Assembly (NCBI GenBank): GCA_958296405.1
Contig: OY282519.1
Coordinates: 3,084,132-3,148,131 of the forward strand
DNA length: 64,000 bases
Source of the DNA: an uncultured Pseudomonadales bacterium
GTDB lineage: Bacteria > Pseudomonadota > Gammaproteobacteria > Pseudomonadales > Azotimanducaceae
Direction: 5' to 3'
The notes under the pieces were generated by a model. It searched no databases. It had not been told where the DNA came from and worked only from the letters and a program-made list of their open reading frames with translations. Both the position numbers and the translations under genes were made by a program. Below are positions 33,955 through 43,204 of the stretch, piece by piece (within the stretch, counting starts at the first letter, position 1; each line of letters starts with the position of its first letter).

Positions 33955-35277
33955 ATGACACCGCCGGCCCGGCAGGTTTGGTTCATGCCCCCAATGCGTC
34001 AGAGTTCACTGTTCCCCGAACCTGCGCCGCCCCGGTACGCGGAGCACACCGCCGGCAGCTTTGTCGGCAACATGGACGCCCCGGTGCATCGGTGGTTCCG
34101 CTACAGCGCCGGGTTCAGCGGCGCTTGGGCTGCGGACCTCATCGCCAGCGAAGCCGAGGAGCGGCCAGTGCGCGTTCTCGACCCCTTCGCGGGCAGCGCC
34201 ACCACGCTCATCGCCGCCGAACAATGTGGCGCCGAGTCCTGCGGCCTAGATTCCCACCCCTTCGTCGCGCGTGTTGCGCACGCCAAGCTCGCGTACCGTT
34301 CCTCGCCGAGCGACTACCGGCGCACAGCGGCCCGAGTGCTTGCGCGCGCCAAGCGCATCGAGCCGGACCTGGCCTCCTATGCCCCACTCATCCGCCGGTG
34401 CTACTCGGACGATGCGTTGCGGCAACTGGACTGCCTGCGGCGGGCCGTGGAGAGTGTTGACGGCGACTCCGCGCCCGGCCGCCTAGCTTGGCTGACTCTG
34501 GCCGCCATTTTGCGCCCGACTTCCCATGTGGGCACGGCAAACTGGCAGTACCTGTTGCCGGACCGGCGCAAAGCGCGAGTCGCGGTGCCGTTCGCGGCGT
34601 TCCAAGCGATGGCCCAAGTCATCCAAGACGACATGGAGGCAATCGGCGGCGTCACGGGGCCGCGGGCTGATTTCGGCTTGGGCGATGCCCGCACCTGCGC
34701 GGGTTTGCCGGACCGGCGGTTCAACCTCGTGGTCACCTCTCCGCCCTATCCCAACAACTACGACTATGCAGACGCCACGCGCCTAGAGCTCACCTTCTTC
34801 GGCGAGGTGCGCGGTTGGGGAGATTTGCAGCAACACATCAGACAGCATCTGCTGCGCTCCTGCACACAACACGTCCCAAACAGCGCCGTCGATCTCGACG
34901 AAGTGCTGAGCAGCCCAGAACTCGCGCCAATCGCCACACAAATGCGAAGCACATGTACGCGGTTGGGGGAGATTCGATTGGTCCGCGGCGGCAAGAAGAC
35001 CTACCACAACATGGTGGCTTGCTACTTCTTGGATCTCGCCCAAGTCTGGCGGGCATTGCGGCGCGTGTGCCAGTCGCCATGCCGGGTGTGCTTCGTCATC
35101 GGGGATTCGGCGCCGTACGGCGTCTACGTTCCGGTGGTGGAGTGGCTGAGCGAACTCGCGCTGGCGGCCGGGTTCCGGTCCACGTCCTTCGAGAAGACGC
35201 GCGACCGCAATACGAAGTGGAAGAACCGCAAGCACCGCGTTCCCCTCTGCGAGGGGCGGATGTGGGCACTGGGTTAG
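33955..35277 (+). CDS. DNA methyltransferase (SPPY type, probably N4-cytosine)
   Basis: A 440-residue SAM-dependent DNA methyltransferase. Motif I is VLDPFAGSATT (74-84) and motif IV is TSPPYPNNYDY (261-271). SPPY is typical of N4-cytosine methyltransferases, and the order I-then-IV differs from the enzyme at 29108. A long helical region (about 110-240) between the motifs may recognise the target. The start could be ATG 33955 or internal ATGs 33985 and 33994; the first conserved residues are near 30. It lies just before a restriction endonuclease gene on the same strand, forming a tandem restriction-modification unit. Confidence 0.83.
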   Translation: MTPPARQVWFMPPMRQSSLFPEPAPPRYAEHTAGSFVGNMDAPVHRWFRYSAGFSGAWAADLIASEAEERPVRVLDPFAGSATTLIAAEQCGAESCGLDSHPFVARVAHAKLAYRSSPSDYRRTAARVLARAKRIEPDLASYAPLIRRCYSDDALRQLDCLRRAVESVDGDSAPGRLAWLTLAAILRPTSHVGTANWQYLLPDRRKARVAVPFAAFQAMAQVIQDDMEAIGGVTGPRADFGLGDARTCAGLPDRRFNLVVTSPPYPNNYDYADATRLELTFFGEVRGWGDLQQHIRQHLLRSCTQHVPNSAVDLDEVLSSPELAPIATQMRSTCTRLGEIRLVRGGKKTYHNMVACYFLDLAQVWRALRRVCQSPCRVCFVIGDSAPYGVYVPVVEWLSELALAAGFRSTSFEKTRDRNTKWKNRKHRVPLCEGRMWALG

Positions 35278-35359
35278 CGTAGCTAAGTCGCCGGCGCACA
35301 AACTCGGTCAAATCATCGGGGATGAGGTCGAAGCGGCGATTGGCAGCCGACTTCGAGCG

Positions 35360-36151
35360 ATGGCGCACGAGTTCGGCCCGTACTTGGACCACCAGCATCC
35401 GCGGCCGGTGCGGGGCGGCAAGACGAAGGTGAAGTGGCAAGATTCCTACGGCAACAGCCACGATTTGGACTATGTGTTGGAGGACGGCGGCACCGAAGAG
35501 AGGCTAGGACATCCGCGAGCCTTCATCGAGATCGCATGGCGCAAGTATACGAAACACTCTAGGAACAAGGTGCAGGAAATCCAAAGCGCCGTCTTGCCAC
35601 TGGCTGAGACTCACCGGCACACGGCGCCGTTCCTAGGCGCCGTGCTGGCCGGCGACTTCACGGAGAGCGCACGGGATCAGTTGCGCTCACACGGCTTCCA
35701 TGTCGCCTACGCCAGCTACGGGATGATCTTGCAGGCGTTCCGCAATGTCGGTGTCGACGTCTCCTCGGATGAGGCCACGCCCGTGGCGGAGTTACGCCGC
35801 AAGGTCAGGTCATACGAGGCACTCCCGGCCCATGACCGGCAGACGATCAGCGCCGAGATCGCCAGCGTGTGCGCCAGCGAGTTCGATCCCTTCTTCCAAT
35901 CGCTGCGGAGTTGCCTGGAACGGCGTGTCACACAGGTTGCGGTGCTGGCCTTGTCGGGCACATCAGTCCGCTTCGAAGCCATCGACGGCGCCATCCACTT
36001 CATTGAGGGCTACGATGAAGCGACGCCTGCAAGCCGCTTCGATCACTACGAGCTAACTGTTCGCTACTCGAATGGTCGGGAAGTGCGAGGATCGTTCCCG
36101 GACAAACAGGATTGCGTCAGTTTCTTGCGTTTGCTGGGGCGAGCGGGATGA
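35360..36151 (+). CDS. restriction endonuclease partner of the SPPY methyltransferase
   Basis: A 263-residue protein from ATG 35360. DLDYVLE (35-41) followed by AFIEIAWRKYTKHSRNK (54-70) has the acidic and basic residues of a PD-(D/E)XK nuclease core, in the form common to small type II endonucleases paired with SPPY methyltransferases. In-frame sequence upstream of this ATG (KLGQIIGDEVEAAIGSRLRA) looks like the family N-terminus, but contains no ATG, GTG or TTG before reaching the methyltransferase. The real start may therefore be non-standard, or translation may come by frameshift from the upstream gene. Function inferred from motif and position. Confidence 0.7.
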   Translation: MAHEFGPYLDHQHPRPVRGGKTKVKWQDSYGNSHDLDYVLEDGGTEERLGHPRAFIEIAWRKYTKHSRNKVQEIQSAVLPLAETHRHTAPFLGAVLAGDFTESARDQLRSHGFHVAYASYGMILQAFRNVGVDVSSDEATPVAELRRKVRSYEALPAHDRQTISAEIASVCASEFDPFFQSLRSCLERRVTQVAVLALSGTSVRFEAIDGAIHFIEGYDEATPASRFDHYELTVRYSNGREVRGSFPDKQDCVSFLRLLGRAG

Positions 36152-36239
36152 CGCGCTCTTGATCGGCCGCTGAAGACCGAGCGCGCCTTGCCCTACATCG
36201 TCGCCGCGCTCACCGCCAACTCCTAGCCACCGCGCTCAG

Positions 36240-36252
36240 CCCCCCCCCCCCC
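36240..36252. repeat. poly-C tract, 13 C
   Basis: Thirteen consecutive C residues lie 57 bases upstream of the MFS transporter start. Together with the 16-G tract at 20336 this is a second slippage-prone homopolymer in a promoter region. Confidence 0.95.
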
Positions 36253-36308
36253 GCCATCGCCCTTCCCCCAAGTCTGCGATACTGCTTGGTTTTGGCCGGG
36301 CTTCGCCG

Positions 36309-37664
36309 ATGCTCTCCCTTGGCGCTTTGCGCCAGCGTGCGGACGCCGTCATCCGCCCCGGCGGGGCGATCTTCTATGGTTGGTGGATCGTCGGCTCGTC
36401 GAGTGGCATCCAGATGCTCGCCGGCATGCTCTGGATGCAGTCCTACAGCGCCTACGTCGTGCTGCTGCAGGAAGAGTTCGATTGGAGCAAGGCGGTGATC
36501 GCCGGCGCGTTCGCGCTCACCAGGATCGAGAGTGGCATCCTGGGGCCCTTGCAGGGCTGGCTGGTGGATCGGTTCGGGCCGCGTCCCATCCTGCGCATCG
36601 GCACCGTCATCTTCGGCCTCGGCTTCATCTTGTTTAGCTACGTCGAGTCCATCCTCGCCTTCTATATCACGTTTGCGCTAGTCGCCGTGGGTTCCAGCTT
36701 AGGCGGCTTCCACACCTTGATGATCGCCATCGTCCACTGGTTCCAGCAACGTCGCGCCAAAGCTGTGGCACTCGCCCAAGTCGGCTACTCGGTGGGCGGG
36801 CTGTTGGTGCCGCTGGTCGTCTTTTCCTTACAGGCGTTTGGCTGGCGCGCCACGGCGTTTGCCTCCGGCATCATCGTGATGGTCGTCGGGCTGCCGCTCA
36901 CGCAAGTGATCCGTCACCGGCCGGGGCCGGGCGAGTTTCCAGATGGCGTGGCACCAGCCCCGGAAGTCGATGCCCGCTCGACGTTGCCGCCGCGGCGCGC
37001 GGACCACACCGCCGGCGAAGCGCTGCGCACGCCGGCGTTCTGGCTCATCTCGTTCGGCCACGCGGCGTCGCTGCTCGTGGTGTCCGCGGTGATGGTCCAT
37101 CTGGCGCCTCATCTCACGGAGGGGCTGGGCTATTCCCTCACCGTGAGCGGCGCGGTGATCGCGCTGATGACGGCGAGCCAGATGGGCGGGCAGCTGATCG
37201 GCGGCTTCCTTGGAGACCGTTTCGAGAAGCGCATGATCTGCGTCGCTTGCATGCTCGCCCACGCCGTCGGCCTCATTCTCTTGGCGTTCGCAGAGAACCT
37301 CTTCATGGTGCTCGCGTTCGCGGTGACGCATGGTTTGGGCTGGGGCGTGCGCGGCCCGCAGATGGTGGCGCTCCGAGCGGATTACTTCGGCGCCGCGGCC
37401 TTCGGCACCATCATGGGCTTCTCGTCGCTCATCGTGATGCTGGGCATGTCCGCTGGCCCTATCGTCGCCGGCCTCATGGCCGACGCCTCAGGCACCTATG
37501 AGGGCGGCTTCACCACGCTCGCCATCGGAGCGCTGCTTGGCTCATTCTGCTTCTTGGCGGCCAAGCCCCCCGAAACGCCCACGCGCCGCGCTCGGCGCCA
37601 CGCCTTGCCGCAGCCGTCCGAGGAAGGACGCGGAGCAGACGCCCGGCAGCGGCGTTCAGCGTGA
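36309..37664 (+). CDS. MFS transporter
   Basis: A 451-residue major facilitator with about twelve hydrophobic segments. The GWLVDRFGPRPILRIG segment is the loop 2-3 MFS signature, and GGFLGDRFEKRMI is its second-half equivalent. A hydrophilic central loop (about 205-240) joins the halves. It resembles monocarboxylate/oxalate-formate type transporters in length and signature, but the substrate is not predictable. The poly-C tract precedes it. The final 30 residues are Arg-rich and unlike the membrane part. Confidence 0.88.
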   Translation: MLSLGALRQRADAVIRPGGAIFYGWWIVGSSSGIQMLAGMLWMQSYSAYVVLLQEEFDWSKAVIAGAFALTRIESGILGPLQGWLVDRFGPRPILRIGTVIFGLGFILFSYVESILAFYITFALVAVGSSLGGFHTLMIAIVHWFQQRRAKAVALAQVGYSVGGLLVPLVVFSLQAFGWRATAFASGIIVMVVGLPLTQVIRHRPGPGEFPDGVAPAPEVDARSTLPPRRADHTAGEALRTPAFWLISFGHAASLLVVSAVMVHLAPHLTEGLGYSLTVSGAVIALMTASQMGGQLIGGFLGDRFEKRMICVACMLAHAVGLILLAFAENLFMVLAFAVTHGLGWGVRGPQMVALRADYFGAAAFGTIMGFSSLIVMLGMSAGPIVAGLMADASGTYEGGFTTLAIGALLGSFCFLAAKPPETPTRRARRHALPQPSEEGRGADARQRRSA

Positions 37665-37961
37665 ACCGCGCAATGCCGAGGACGGCGGCGTCCGATTGGC
37701 GCACTCCGCCCGCCCTGCGCCTGCGGAGTGCTCACGTGTATCGGCCCGATGCCCAGCGTCCTCAGCCCGAGCTGCTTTGCCAAACGCACAGAAGCAATGA
37801 TCCACCTCCGATACATGCCACCAAGCGCACCGACTGCAGACATCGCCCGGCCTGACAACACGCCCGGGAGCGTCGTCGGCGCCAACCCCGCGGTCCGGCC
37901 AGCCGCAGAAACCCCTCCTGTGATATGGTCGTTGTGGAGAAGGGAGGGCCGGGACAAAGCG
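37665..37961. other. intergenic, possible relic
   Basis: About 297 bases separate the MFS gene and the small toxin-tail-like gene. Frames on both strands give partly smooth translations (minus strand about 37730-37860), but I recognise no family. No terminator was seen. Confidence 0.4.
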
Positions 37962-38252
37962 ATGGCGACAACGGTGTTGGGGTCCTACCCTAGCTACATC
38001 AGTCTTTCCGACCAAATCGGCTTTCGTCGTTTCGAGATCGATCCCAGCATTTGGTTTGCTCTATCGCTGCAGGATCAATGGGTCGCCAACCAATACTTCC
38101 TTGACAAGATGCTAGCGGCTGGAGACAAGTTTATCTTCTCCTCGGATCCTCGACTTGCCCGCCCAGGATCTTCGTTTTTCCTTGAACTCAGCTACCTTCA
38201 TGCGAACGGCATCAACGTGTTTCCGTCGCCGCAGCACATGTGGTCTGACTGA
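37962..38252 (+). CDS. free-standing Rhs/polymorphic-toxin C-terminal-type protein
   Basis: A 96-residue protein. The stretch WVANQYFLDKMLAAGDKF, then FSSDPRLARPGSSFFLEL and a tail with YLHANGINV, follows the pattern of the C-terminal extension found at the ends of Rhs and other polymorphic toxins (WAANQ-x-FLD, x-RGD, PGS-x-x-x-x-E-L). Here it stands alone with no Rhs repeats upstream, so it may be a detached tip left by recombination, or a small toxin. ATG 37962; a G-rich ribosome site lies farther upstream than ideal. Followed after 16 bases by the gene at 38269. Confidence 0.5.
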   Translation: MATTVLGSYPSYISLSDQIGFRRFEIDPSIWFALSLQDQWVANQYFLDKMLAAGDKFIFSSDPRLARPGSSFFLELSYLHANGINVFPSPQHMWSD

Positions 38253-38268
38253 TTGCAGGAGGGCTTCG

Positions 38269-38769
38269 ATGGCCGAACCTCACAACGCCGATCCCGTCCT
38301 CATTGACCGTATCCAATACCTTCGTGACGCTGGTTGGGATTGCAGATACCACACCAATGGTGAGCCGGTGATGGTCGGAGACGTGGTCTATGCCATGGCC
38401 TGCGAGGCACGCTATCTCGGTGGTCACCGTCGTCTTGTCGTCCATCTCAATGTCGACCGCGGGGCGTGCTCCATCCTCGTCGGCACCGATCGACCGGATG
38501 ACATGTATCCCTTTGAGGACTTGGCCGTTCACTATGACCAGCGCCAAATCCAAGACCTCTACGGCATGATCGACAACGAAGCGGTTGAGCCATTGATGCC
38601 GTTGTCGGAAGCACTCCACTTCCTCAGCGACAACGCCGAGGAGCTAGATGCCGACTTCGCGCCCGAGGATGATCGTCTGCGCAAAGAGCTCAGGGAGGTT
38701 GCGGATCAATTCCATCATGCCGCTTGGAAGAGAATTGAACGCCCTAGAGACAAAGGCCTTGGCAGGTAG
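38269..38769 (+). CDS. hypothetical acidic protein, possible immunity partner
   Basis: A 166-residue acidic cytoplasmic-type protein with no recognised domain, signal or membrane segment. It has an excellent ribosome site (AGGAGG) before ATG 38269. Its position 16 bases downstream of a toxin-tail-like gene, high acidity and size fit immunity proteins of polymorphic toxins, but sequence gives no direct support. Segments such as IDRIQYLRDAGWDCRYHTNG and YPFEDLAVHYDQRQI look like an alpha/beta fold. Confidence 0.6.
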   Translation: MAEPHNADPVLIDRIQYLRDAGWDCRYHTNGEPVMVGDVVYAMACEARYLGGHRRLVVHLNVDRGACSILVGTDRPDDMYPFEDLAVHYDQRQIQDLYGMIDNEAVEPLMPLSEALHFLSDNAEELDADFAPEDDRLRKELREVADQFHHAAWKRIERPRDKGLGR

Positions 38770-39017
38770 CCCCTAACCGCCCTTCTTTGTGCCGGGCGTG
38801 TTTGGACTTCGAGTGGAACTCGTTGATTCTGCAAGAGGTCTTCCTTGGTGACGCGGCTCAAGAGAGGATCAATGCCAAGCCGGGCAGAGGCGAGGTCAGC
38901 CGGCGGCAGGGCGTCACGTCCGACTAGACCATCAGGGTTCACGAGAGCCAAGCCCCGGTTGACTTGACCCGGCCGTTGGCGAATAGTGGGCACTTCCACA
39001 CCTAAGCGGAAACCGCC
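38770..39017. other. intergenic, nothing recognised
   Basis: About 250 bases precede the secreted aldo/keto reductase. A minus-strand frame gives a smooth translation through this region, but it continues antisense across two real genes and has no family match I know. Confidence 0.4.
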
Positions 39018-40076
39018 ATGACGCCGCCCGACGCCGCCCCGCAAACCGCCGCCACCAACCGCCGCGCGTTCATGCGCTACGCCGCGATGATCGGCGTCGG
39101 CAGCCAAGCGCTGTGGCACACGCGCAGCTTGCACGGCGCCATCGCCGAGGCGCAGGACGCGGCGCCCGAGGCGACGCCGTGGCCCGCGATGGCCTACCGC
39201 AAGCTCGGCCGCACGGGCTTCAACGCGAGCCGCTTGGTGTTCGGTTGTGGCGCGGCGCTGTCGCGCAAACCCAATGACCGTCTGTTGGAGCGCGCCTTGG
39301 AGCGCGGCGTCAACGTCTTCGACGTGGGCTTTCGGCGCTACTACGGCGACGCTGAGCGCAACATGGCCGGCTTCCTCAAGCGCCACCGGGACGACGTGTA
39401 CCTCATCTCGAAGGCGTTGACGTATGTGGACATCGACCCCAATGCCGAGGTGACGCCGGAACAGGCGCGGCAAGCCGCCCGCACATGGACGGAAATGCTC
39501 GATGGCAGCCTGCGGGACCTCGGCGTCGAGCACGTGGACGCTTACTACCAGATGGGCGCCAACAATCCCAGCGTGGTGGCGGCGGAAGAGCTGTATAGCG
39601 CGTTCCAGGCCGCCAAGCAGGCCGGCAAGGTGTCCCACTACGGCGTGAGCACCCACCAGAACGCCGCCAAAGTGCTGGATGCCGCCGTGGACTCGGGCTG
39701 GTATGACCTTGCCATGATCGCCATCACCCCGGCCGGCTGGTACGACTGGGAGGCGAAGGACATCCTCGCCGGCACGCCGAGCATGACGGCGCTGCGCCCG
39801 CAGCTCGACCGCGCGCGGGAGGCTGGCGTCGGTTTGGTCGGCATGAAGGTCGGGCGGCTCCTCGCCGGCAGCGGCTGGCTGGGGCGGGGCGATGCCAAGG
39901 CGTTCAACAAGCATTACGACGGCGGGTTGATGAGCGCCCCGTTCACGGATTTCCAACGCAGCTACGCCTACGTGCTGGAACACGGCCTCGACGTCGTGAA
40001 CGCGGACATCCAGAGCTACGCCATCCTGAAGGACAACTTCGCCGCGGCCGCCACCGCCCACCAATACGCCGTCTGA
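39018..40076 (+). CDS. Tat-exported aldo/keto reductase-like protein
   Basis: A 352-residue TIM-barrel aldo/keto reductase family protein preceded by a twin-arginine type signal (NRRAFMRYAAMIGVGSQ, Arg15-Arg16). The barrel starts with MAYRKLGRTGFNASRLVFGCG. Catalytic-site elements are DVGFRRYYGD (Asp and Tyr) and ISKAL (Lys), but the usual His is replaced by Gln in VDAYYQMG. Loss of His with Asp/Tyr/Lys kept may reduce or change activity. Export suggests the periplasm, where NADPH is lacking, so a catalytic role in reduction there is doubtful. It is 25 bases upstream of the esterase gene. Confidence 0.8.
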   Translation: MTPPDAAPQTAATNRRAFMRYAAMIGVGSQALWHTRSLHGAIAEAQDAAPEATPWPAMAYRKLGRTGFNASRLVFGCGAALSRKPNDRLLERALERGVNVFDVGFRRYYGDAERNMAGFLKRHRDDVYLISKALTYVDIDPNAEVTPEQARQAARTWTEMLDGSLRDLGVEHVDAYYQMGANNPSVVAAEELYSAFQAAKQAGKVSHYGVSTHQNAAKVLDAAVDSGWYDLAMIAITPAGWYDWEAKDILAGTPSMTALRPQLDRAREAGVGLVGMKVGRLLAGSGWLGRGDAKAFNKHYDGGLMSAPFTDFQRSYAYVLEHGLDVVNADIQSYAILKDNFAAAATAHQYAV

Positions 40077-40100
40077 CGCCAGCCCAAACGAGGAAACGCC

Positions 40101-41765
<1,665 letters not shown>

Positions 41766-41781
41766 AGGGCTCACCGCGCAG

Positions 41782-43200
41782 ATGGCTCGGAGCAAGAACG
41801 CCGCGCCGCAACGAGCCAAGACCGTCGGCCAGCTGCAGGCCGCCGGCTACGAAGTGCTGCCCGTGAAGGCGGAACTGCGCAAGAACCTGATCGCGAAGCT
41901 CATTGCCGGGGAAGCGCTGCTTCCGGGCGTTGTCGGCTACGACGAAACGGTTATCCCGCAAGTGCAGAACGCGCTCCTGGCCGGGCAAGACCTCATCCTG
42001 CTCGGCGAGCGCGGGCAAGCGAAATCGCGCATTTTGCGCAGCCTCACCACGCTCCTCGACGAACACACCCCCGTGCTCGCCGATGTGGACCTGCCGGAGA
42101 ACCCCTACCAACCGATCAGCGCGCAAGGCAAGGCACTCATCGCCGAGCATGGCGACGACGCCCCCATCCACTGGATGGGTCGGGATGAGCGCTACGGCGA
42201 GAAACTCGCCACGCCAGACATCACCATCGCAGACTTGATCGGCGAGGTAGACCCCATCAAGGTGGCCGAAGGGCGGTACTTGTCGGACGACCTCACCTTG
42301 CACTTCGGCCTCGTGCCCCGCGCCAACCGCGGCATTTTCGCCATCAACGAACTGCCGGATTTAACCGAGCGCATCCAAGTGGGCCTCTTGAACGTGCTGG
42401 AGGAACGCGATGTGCAGATTCGCGGCCACAAGGTGCGCCTGAACCTGGACGTGTTCCTCGCGGCCACCGCCAACCCAGAGGACTACACCAACCGCGGGCG
42501 CATCATCACGCCCCTGAAGGATCGCTACGGGGCGCAGATTCGTACTCACTACCCCGCCTCCATCGAGCAGGAAATCACCATCATGGAGCAGGAGGCGGCG
42601 CAGCTGGACACGGCGGGGCGGCGCATCACGGTGCCAGACTACATGCGCGAAATCCTCGCCGAAGTGACGCACGCCGCCCGCCGTTCGCCCGACGTCAACC
42701 AGCGTTCCGGCGTTTCCGTGCGCGCTTCCGTCGCCAATTTCGAAGCGGTGAAAGCGAACGCGCTGCGCCGCGCCCTGCGCCTTGGTGAAGCCGAGGCGGC
42801 GCCACGCATCTCGGATCTGCCGTTCATCGCGCCATCGCTGCAAGGCAAGCTGGAGTTCGAGGCGATGGAGGAAGGCCAAGAGGAGACCATCGCCCGGCGC
42901 ATCGTCAACGCTGCGGTGCGAACGGTGTTCGAGCGGCGCTTCAAGGTGGACGACTTGGAATCGGTGGCACTGGCCTTCAGTGAAGGGCTGGTCGTCGAAA
43001 CCGGCGAGGCGGCGGCAGCCGGCCAGTACGCCCACATCCTCGACCAAGTGGAGGGCCTCGGCGACGCGGTGGCGCGCATCGCCGGCGAGGCCGGCGCAGC
43101 GCACACCGCCGCGGCCATCGAGTTCATCCTTGAGGGGCTGCACCTCAACAAGCTCCTCAACAAACGCAGCCTGCCCGGCGGCGCCGCCTTCACGGCCTAG
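41782..43200 (+). CDS. AAA+ ATPase, MoxR/magnesium-chelatase-like
   Basis: A 472-residue ATPase. Walker A is the atypical GERGQAKS (75-82) and Walker B lies in GIFAINELPDL. The AAA+ core is followed by the arginine-containing lid. It resembles the BchI/MoxR group that works with a VWA-domain partner to insert metals or remodel protein complexes. The VWA partner is the next gene (four bases later). Magnesium chelation for chlorophyll is unlikely: no other chlorophyll genes are visible. ATG 41782 chosen; longer readings enter the esterase gene. Confidence 0.85.
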   Translation: MARSKNAAPQRAKTVGQLQAAGYEVLPVKAELRKNLIAKLIAGEALLPGVVGYDETVIPQVQNALLAGQDLILLGERGQAKSRILRSLTTLLDEHTPVLADVDLPENPYQPISAQGKALIAEHGDDAPIHWMGRDERYGEKLATPDITIADLIGEVDPIKVAEGRYLSDDLTLHFGLVPRANRGIFAINELPDLTERIQVGLLNVLEERDVQIRGHKVRLNLDVFLAATANPEDYTNRGRIITPLKDRYGAQIRTHYPASIEQEITIMEQEAAQLDTAGRRITVPDYMREILAEVTHAARRSPDVNQRSGVSVRASVANFEAVKANALRRALRLGEAEAAPRISDLPFIAPSLQGKLEFEAMEEGQEETIARRIVNAAVRTVFERRFKVDDLESVALAFSEGLVVETGEAAAAGQYAHILDQVEGLGDAVARIAGEAGAAHTAAAIEFILEGLHLNKLLNKRSLPGGAAFTA

Positions 43201-43204
43201 CGCC

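Noticed and set aside
37496-37957. Minus-strand frame between the MFS gene and the toxin-tail gene
   Set aside because: Partly smooth but overlaps the MFS 3' end and has no recognised domain or start signal.
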